Shown piece after piece: positions 62,473-64,000 of a stretch of 64,000 nucleotides of DNA (its first letter is position 1; each line of letters starts with the position of its first letter). The notes beneath the pieces are model-generated. The model had not been told where the DNA came from, made no database searches, and saw only the letters and a program-made list of their open reading frames with translations. The stretch is from Xestospongia muta (taxonomy: Eukaryota > Porifera > Demospongiae > Haplosclerida > Petrosiidae). Made by a program: the position numbers and the translations under genes. The stretch spans positions 30,639,245 to 30,703,244 of the forward strand of contig OY848917.1 in NCBI GenBank assembly GCA_963693285.1, given 5' to 3'.

Positions 62473-62937
62473 AACTTCATAGACATTTAAAACAATAGTA
62501 AAGGTCGGGAATGTCTTCCTCTCTTGCATAACCATTGTATTTCAGATCATACCTTGCCTCACAGCTGTTGCAACACACCCACACATCACCTTCATTTGGA
62601 TAGACAAAACCACACTTGGGAAAAATAGAACTGTCTTCATCATCTTCACCTTCGGTAGATGCATTTCTTCATTGTTTACATCACACTTCCCTTTCTGAGG
62701 CTGTGATTTTTCAAGCTTCGCCTTGTTTTTACTTTCCTCAACTTTCTTTTTTAGCTTATGTCCTTTCCTTTTTTCTCCTCTCTTTCTCAATGTCAACCTT
62801 GCCAGTCACTCTTCTTAAAATGTTTCTACTGGTACATTGTACAGCCTTGCTGCCTCTCTCAATCCTTTACCTTCACTCACACTTTCCATGGCTGCTCTCG
62901 TGCTTTCATTGCTCCAAAATGTTCTCTTTTGAGCCAT
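62473..62937 (-). mobile_element. Pogo/Tigger-like transposase with internal deletion
   Basis: From ATG 62937 (minus) the frame reads a psq-type helix-turn-helix: FWSNESTRAAMESVSEGKGL, then REAARLYNVPVET, with a one-base slip near 62817. It then passes almost at once into the C-terminal tail: a Lys-rich linker (GHKLKKKVEESKNKAKLEK) and a zinc-binding PHD-like end (GDVWVCCNSCEARYDLKYNG, then EEDIPDLYYCFKCL, stop near 62473), with one more frame change. The central DDE catalytic domain of about 250-300 residues is absent. This is a deletion derivative that keeps DNA-binding and zinc parts. Confidence 0.65.
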
Positions 62938-63144
62938 TACAACTGAGATCCCTATGATCACAAAAAGGATAAAGTACTAACATGATTTTAATTATAATTC
63001 TAACAATTGTAGGTATCAGATCTAAGGCAAATCCAATAAAATGTTTAGTTTTTGGTCAGCTGCCAGCACTATTAATAATCATTTAAATAAACCACACCCT
63101 TTCAATTATTGGTCACATGGATGATGGTACATCATGGTAGTACT

Positions 63145-63180
63145 AGGAGCGCATGAGCGTCGCAACGCTCATGCGCTCCT
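63145..63180. repeat. Perfect 16-bp hairpin, GC-rich
   Basis: The arms 63145-63160 and 63165-63180 are exact reverse complements (AGGAGCGCATGAGCGT) around a CGCA loop, flanked on both sides by AGTACT words. It stands out from the AT-rich background and may be a mobile-element end or a cruciform. Confidence 0.9.
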
Positions 63181-63683
63181 TGTAGTACTGATAGTACTGA
63201 AAGTCTGAAACATTGTATATAACAATACGCGCTTCCTCAAAACTTTTTAAAACCCTACTAACCAGAAACTAAACATTTCATTGGAGTAGCCTCATTGGCA
63301 AGCAGGTAGAACTAAACTAGGCCCACTGGTTCAAAGATATTCTGTGGCTTACCTCAAATCTTGCTGGAAAGAGGCTCACAGCTGGTTTCTGAGATTTAAT
63401 TCGATTTAATCCCACAGGAATAACTCATACAGATCTGTAAGTGCACTAGTACCCGCTCTCCTTTATCTTACAAGTACATTCAAAAAACGCTGTAGCTAAC
63501 CTACCGGTACCGCGATCGAAACTTTTCTTATATTACCGGTAACGGTGAATAAAGGGTTAAATTTGATCGTTGCCTAGCAACTTTGGTGTACGTGATCTAC
63601 CTCCCTAGGTACTAATGATTAACTCTTTGTTCACTTTAATGAACTTAAAGAAAAATCAATGAACTGATAGTCTGCATACATAT
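63181..63683. other. Spacer, no gene seen
   Basis: Contains the GC-richer stretch TACCGGTACCGCGATCG...ATTACCGGTAACGG (about 63503-63546). No coding domain recognised. Confidence 0.4.
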
Positions 63684-64000
63684 CTAGTCAACATTTTTAG
63701 CAGCAGCAAAACAATTTCTACAGAACCAGTAAGTCATTTTTGGAGGTGTATTTACCCCAGCACAGCTAAAATGATACCATTCAAGGTACGAATCACAAAT
63801 AATTGACTGCTCTGCATTACTATCATGAAGATCATGATGGCATATCTTGCATAGCCAAACATCACAATCTTTCTTCCTTTCAACAACATCTTCAATAAGT
63901 TTCCAAGCATCGTTAGTTAAATATCGACGGACCAGATGAATATCTACGTTCTCATCCAGTACGGCATTTGATACTTCCTCAGGATGGCACTCTGTTTGAT
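63684..64000 (-). CDS. PHD-finger protein, C-terminal exon (partial)
   Basis: A minus-strand frame stays open from the window edge to TAG (63684-63686), giving 105 residues. It reads NDAWKLIEDVVERKKD, then a zinc-finger pattern: WLCKICHHDL, IICDSYLEWYHFSCAG, TYWFCRNC. This is the C-x2-C...C-D-x5-W-Y-H-x2-C...W-F-C-x2-C order of a PHD finger. The same kind of C-terminal finger is common on transposon-derived proteins as well as on host chromatin proteins, so function is open. No stop or frameshift within the visible part; a start codon or upstream exon must lie beyond the window. Confidence 0.65.
   Translation of the reverse strand, partial: QTECHPEEVSNAVLDENVDIHLVRRYLTNDAWKLIEDVVERKKDCDVWLCKICHHDLHDSNAEQSIICDSYLEWYHFSCAGVNTPPKMTYWFCRNCFAAAKNVD

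Overview
The window reads as a metazoan genome, most likely a demosponge. It is AT-rich, its host genes carry many short introns (about 40-800 nt) with GT-AG ends, and the gene content fits a sponge: ankyrin/P-loop/Death genes, a Death-fold gene, and clear animal orthologues of VPS18 and mitochondrial ABCB8. The species call is inference from content and style. No RNA genes, CRISPR arrays or prokaryotic features were seen.

Layout. (1) 1-7.2 kb: the 3' part of a plus-strand gene encoding ankyrin repeat, ROC-like P-loop NTPase and C-terminal Death domain. (2) 7.4-19 kb: a graveyard of decayed mobile or multicopy genes: an unidentified element (7.5-10.85 kb), an 'HDLLEG'-type family (minus), a SAMD3-like gene (plus), a 'DNCxGQNKNN'-type family (minus) and a Gypsy gag (minus). 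(3) 19.2-30.8 kb: three decaying tandem copies of a small secreted-protein gene, interleaved with 190-195 bp satellite arrays and direct and inverted segmental duplications. (4) 31.4-34.0 kb: an intact two-exon gene for a signal-peptide-bearing protein with about seven membrane helices, not recognised. (5) 35.9-42.2 kb (minus): VPS18 in about 21 exons, with a damaged C-terminal half and no RING exon. (6) 42.5-49.5 kb (plus): a complete 16-exon ABCB8, divergent from VPS18 across about 300 bp, with a TIR element holding a 106-codon ORF in one intron. (7) 49.8-51.2 kb (minus): a three-exon Death-fold gene, divergent from (8) the 5' end of a second ankyrin gene (52.7-58.9 kb and beyond). (9) 59-64 kb: relics of a Gypsy pol and a pogo-like transposase, and the 3' exon of a PHD-finger gene.

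Functional reading. VPS18 (endolysosomal tethering) and ABCB8 (mitochondrial inner membrane) are housekeeping genes sharing a probable bidirectional promoter. The ankyrin/P-loop/Death gene, the Death-fold gene and the second ankyrin gene look like parts of an innate-immune or cell-death receptor repertoire. That they act together is inference from domain content and proximity only. The candidates for something undescribed are the orphan membrane protein, the secreted-protein family and the ORF inside the ABCB8 intronic element.
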